DNA from: Channallabes apus
Lineage: Eukaryota > Chordata > Actinopteri > Siluriformes > Clariidae
Direction: 5' to 3'
NCBI GenBank assembly: GCA_030522415.1
Contig: CM060113.1
Span: 13,088,065-13,152,064 of the forward strand
Length of the DNA stretch: 64,000 nucleotides
Numbering within the stretch: position 1 is the stretch's first letter; each line of letters starts with the position of its first letter. Positions 61,271 through 64,000 of the stretch are shown one piece after another. The translations under genes were made by a program, and so were the position numbers. The notes under the pieces are model-generated. The model searched no databases and was not told the DNA's origin. It worked only from the letters and a program-made list of their open reading frames with translations.

Positions 61271-61700
61271 CCCATCTGAATTATTCATTCACTGAATATT
61301 TTTTGAATAAGAAGAAAATTCTATAGCTGTTACGCAGACAAGAACAGTTTTTTATGGTTAGATCTCCCTGAGGTACATTTGGTGCTCGTTCTGAGCTCAT
61401 CGGACTCAACTCTATGGAATGGAATGAATCATATATAATATCAGGTCCCATAATGCTCCGATTTTCTTTATTATGAAATTTATTACTGCAAACCAAATCC
61501 TTTAACCGTTGTAAGAAGCACTAAAACTGATGTTCAGTTAAACATAAAAAGGGAATCTTTCTCCATCATGATGACTGATCTGAAACAGAAGCTTCTTCAC
61601 TGTAAATCCAAACATGGCATGGATAAATTAAACAACACCATTCTGAAATGTTCGAGTTAAAACACACTGCATAGGTACAAAATTCTCTGAAAACAAACCA

Positions 61701-61794
61701 TCAGTGGGGTGAAGATAAGCTAATTAACGAGGCAAATGCAAATGGATTTAGCTTGTAGCCTGCGCCGCTGTAGAACTTGTTCTGAAATTCGACC
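61701..61794 (-). CDS. V-ATPase subunit a (tcirg1-like), last coding exon
   Basis: The exon follows a TTTTTCCACTTCAG acceptor and encodes (W)[18 protein letters not shown] then [12 protein letters not shown] and stop. This is the invariant C-terminus of the membrane-embedded V0 subunit a, which forms the proton half-channel of the vacuolar ATPase. GYKLNPFAF is closest to TCIRG1 (a3; recalled as GYKLSPFTF) rather than a1, a2 or a4. The tail of twelve residues after AF is longer than I recall for mammalian TCIRG1. The gene continues toward higher coordinates. Confidence 0.88.
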
Positions 61795-61916
61795 CTGAAG
61801 TGGAAAAAGAAAAAAGTTATCCCTTGCAAGACTTAATAGCGGTATTGTAGAATTATGTGCTTAGACCAAAAAATCGAATTTAAATCACTAAGAGTGTGTA
61901 TGTCTGATGCTCTCAC

Positions 61917-62088
61917 CAGTGAAGTCGCAGAGCGTGCAGAAAAGCTGATAGACCTTCCATGATGAGAAGAATAGAAACAGTTAGGATGGCAAAAAATGCA
62001 AATACGAAAACCATCACCACGCTTCCAACGTAGCTGGTGGTGGAGAAGGAGCTGTGCATGACCATCACCCAAAGCACTTCTGAGAGCT
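61917..62088 (-). CDS. V-ATPase subunit a (tcirg1-like), penultimate coding exon
   Basis: The acceptor TTGTTTTGCAG at 62089 is followed by (Q)[19 protein letters not shown], a hydrophobic helix, then [18 protein letters not shown](W). The donor is TG|GTGAGAG at 61917/61916. It joins in phase to the last exon through the split Trp codon. LSEVLW and [20 protein letters not shown] are hallmarks of V0 subunit a. The preceding exon (expected to end ...SLAHA) was not found before 64000, so it lies outside or beyond the Tc1-filled intron. Confidence 0.9.
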
Positions 62089-62319
62089 CTGCAAAACAAG
62101 ATATTCACAGTCATTTTAAATCACACGATGCTTTCACAACATAAAGAGCTGGAAAGTTCTAATGCCAACAATAAATTGTCAGAAATTGAGCTCTCTTTAG
62201 TATAAATTGCACAAGGTTGATTTTGAATAATACTTGTGGAAGATGATGCACAATTGGTGGCTGACTATATACGTTTTAGCCCCACTGTATCCACCCTGCC
62301 ATAACGTTCAAGCACTGTA

Positions 62320-63680
62320 CAAGTTCTCCCACTTAAAAAGATGAGAGAGGCCTATAACTTTGATCATAGGTATACCTCAACTATGAGAGACAAAATAAAT
62401 TAAACAATCCTGAAAATAAATAAATAAAATAAAAAAATCACATTGTAGGATTTTTAATTGGTAAATTCCTCTGTAAAATAAGTATTTGGTCAACTACAAA
62501 CAAGCAAGACTTCTGGCTCTCACAGACCTGTAACTTCTTTAAGAGGATTATCTGTCCTCCACTCGTTACCTGCATTAATGGCATCTGTTTGAACTCGATA
62601 TCAGTATAAAAGATACCTGTCCACAACCTCAAACAGTCACACTTTAAACTCCACTATGGCCAAGACCAAAGAGCTGTCAAAGGACACCAGAAACAGAATT
62701 GTAGACCTGCACCAGGCAGGGAAGACTAAATCTGCAATAGGTAAGCAGCTTGGTGTGAAGAAATCAACTGTGGGAGCAATTAATAGGAAATGGAAAACAT
62801 ACAAGGCCACTGAATGACCTGCAGATGTCCTTTGTTACTTTAGCTGGAAATAAAGTAACAAAGGCTACCATCAGTAATGCACTGCACCACCAGGGACTCA
62901 AATCCTGCAGTGGCAGACTTGTCCCCCTGCTTAAGCCAGTACATGTCCAGGCCCATCTGAAGTTTTCTAGGGAGCATTTGGATGATCCAGAAGAGGATTA
63001 GGAGAATGCAATATGGTCAGATGAAACCAAAATAGAACTTTGTGTTTGGAGGAGAAAGAATGAGGAGTTGCATCTAAAGAACACCATACCTATAAAGCAT
63101 GGGGGTGGAAACATCATGCTTTGGGGCTGTTTCTCTGCAAGGGGACCAGGACTGAGCTGTGGAAAGGAAAGAATGAATGGGGCCATGTATCGTGAGATTT
63201 TGAGTGAAAACCTCCATCCATCAGCAAGGGCATTGAACGTGAAACGTGGCTGAGTCTTTCAGTACGACAATGATCCCAAATACACCTCCTGGGAAACGAA
63301 GGTGTGGCTTCATAAGTCTGTGTTGCCCAGCGACAGCCCCAAAACATCATTGCTCTAGATGAGATCTGCATGGAGGAACGGGCCAAAATACCAGCAGCAG
63401 TGTGTGAAAACCTTATGAAGACTTACTGTAGAGAAAATGTTTGACCACTGCCAACAAAGGATATATAACAAAATATTGAGATGAAATTTTATTATTGACC
63501 AAATACTTATTTTCCACCATAATTTGCAAATAAATTCTATAAAAATCGTACAATGTGATTCTTATTTTGTCTCTCATAGTTGAGGTATACCCATGATGAA
63601 AATTACAGGCCTCTCTCATCATAAGTGGGAGAACTTGCAAAATTTGGTGGCGAACTAAATACTTTTTTATTGCCCCACTG
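62320..63680 (+). mobile_element. Tc1-like transposon in the tcirg1-like intron
   Basis: Left and right inverted repeats share AGTTCTCCCACTT and GATGAGAGAGGCC, plus ATAGTTGAGGTATAC with its complement. The right terminus TTGCCCCACTG|TA (63680) is intact, while the outer left repeat is diverged. The transposase is in plus orientation, opposite to the host gene, and is a pseudogene. Another TACAGTGGGG-type end appears at about 62277-62290. 62089-62270 and 63690-64000 hold nothing else but a poly(A) run at 63778-63799. Confidence 0.8.
62656..63420 (+). pseudogene. Tc1 transposase pseudogene
   Basis: It starts [20 protein letters not shown] with the helix-turn-helix [20 protein letters not shown]. 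It hits a stop at about 62815, then resumes in shifted frames with [29 protein letters not shown] and [19 protein letters not shown] (63095-63150), the first part of the DDE domain. Several stops and frameshifts make it inactive. Confidence 0.8.
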
Positions 63681-64000
63681 TATATGGCTGTCAAAAGGTC
63701 GACATTTCAGACGGGCTGAATTATTGGACTGCATCAAGAAAACTACTAAGGAGATTTTAAATTACTGAACACTATTGAAAAAAAAAAAAAAAAAAAAAAC
63801 ATGAATGGAGATCACTTGGTTGGTAAAATTGAGTGTTTACCATTCAACGTCACCAATCATTCCCCCATCACTTCTAGATTGAGCATTTATCATGGCACAA
63901 CAAAAGCATCACACATTTTTTTAAATAATTTGTATAAAGATGGAGTATTTAAAAGTTTTGCTAGTCTGTCCTCAGAGTCTGAGCTGCCTGCAGTTCATTT

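Overview
The window is vertebrate nuclear DNA from a ray-finned (teleost) fish. The reasons are multi-exon genes with GT-AG introns, fish-type L2, I-group and RTE-like LINEs, abundant Tc1/mariner relics, tRNA-derived SINEs and long CA/GT and TA microsatellites. The exact order is not certain; an otophysan such as a catfish is a guess only.

Four host genes are supported. (1) mgat4b, minus strand: only coding exon 1 (33789-33885) is recognised, in a CpG-rich promoter region. Everything from 33788 down to position 1 looks like its first intron, more than 33 kb and full of nested repeats. (2) sqstm1 (p62), plus strand: all eight coding exons (44769-48009, 456 codons) with PB1, ZZ, LIR, KIR and UBA parts intact. 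(3) mrnip, minus strand and convergent with sqstm1: seven coding exons (53659 down to 48570, 392 codons). (4) A V-ATPase subunit a gene, most like tcirg1 (a3), minus strand: its last two coding exons (62088-61917 and 61794-61701). MGAT4B, SQSTM1 and MRNIP are also neighbours in human, so the block is conserved. p62 is the autophagy/NRF2 receptor, MRNIP supports the MRN DNA-repair complex, MGAT4B branches N-glycans in the Golgi, and TCIRG1 is a proton-pump subunit. They are neighbours, not one pathway.

Region by region: 1-33.8 kb is intronic repeat ground (mariner, Tc1, L2, SINE, a hAT element with perfect 8-bp target duplications, paired GT/CA arrays). 34.2-44.5 kb is the mgat4b-sqstm1 intergenic region, with one deleted Tc1 copy and a small cluster of stress-type motifs near 40.7 kb. 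44.5-53.7 kb is the sqstm1/mrnip gene pair. 53.7-58.8 kb is an apparently intact I-group LINE. 58.8-61.2 kb holds the separated mrnip promoter and SINEs. 61.2-64 kb is the end of the tcirg1-like gene with a Tc1 copy in its intron.

The most interesting observation is that the intact 5.1-kb LINE lies between the mrnip start codon and what looks like the original mrnip promoter. A 13-bp target duplication brackets it exactly (53690-53702 and 58799-58811). I found no prokaryotic-type system, CRISPR array or wholly new gene system.
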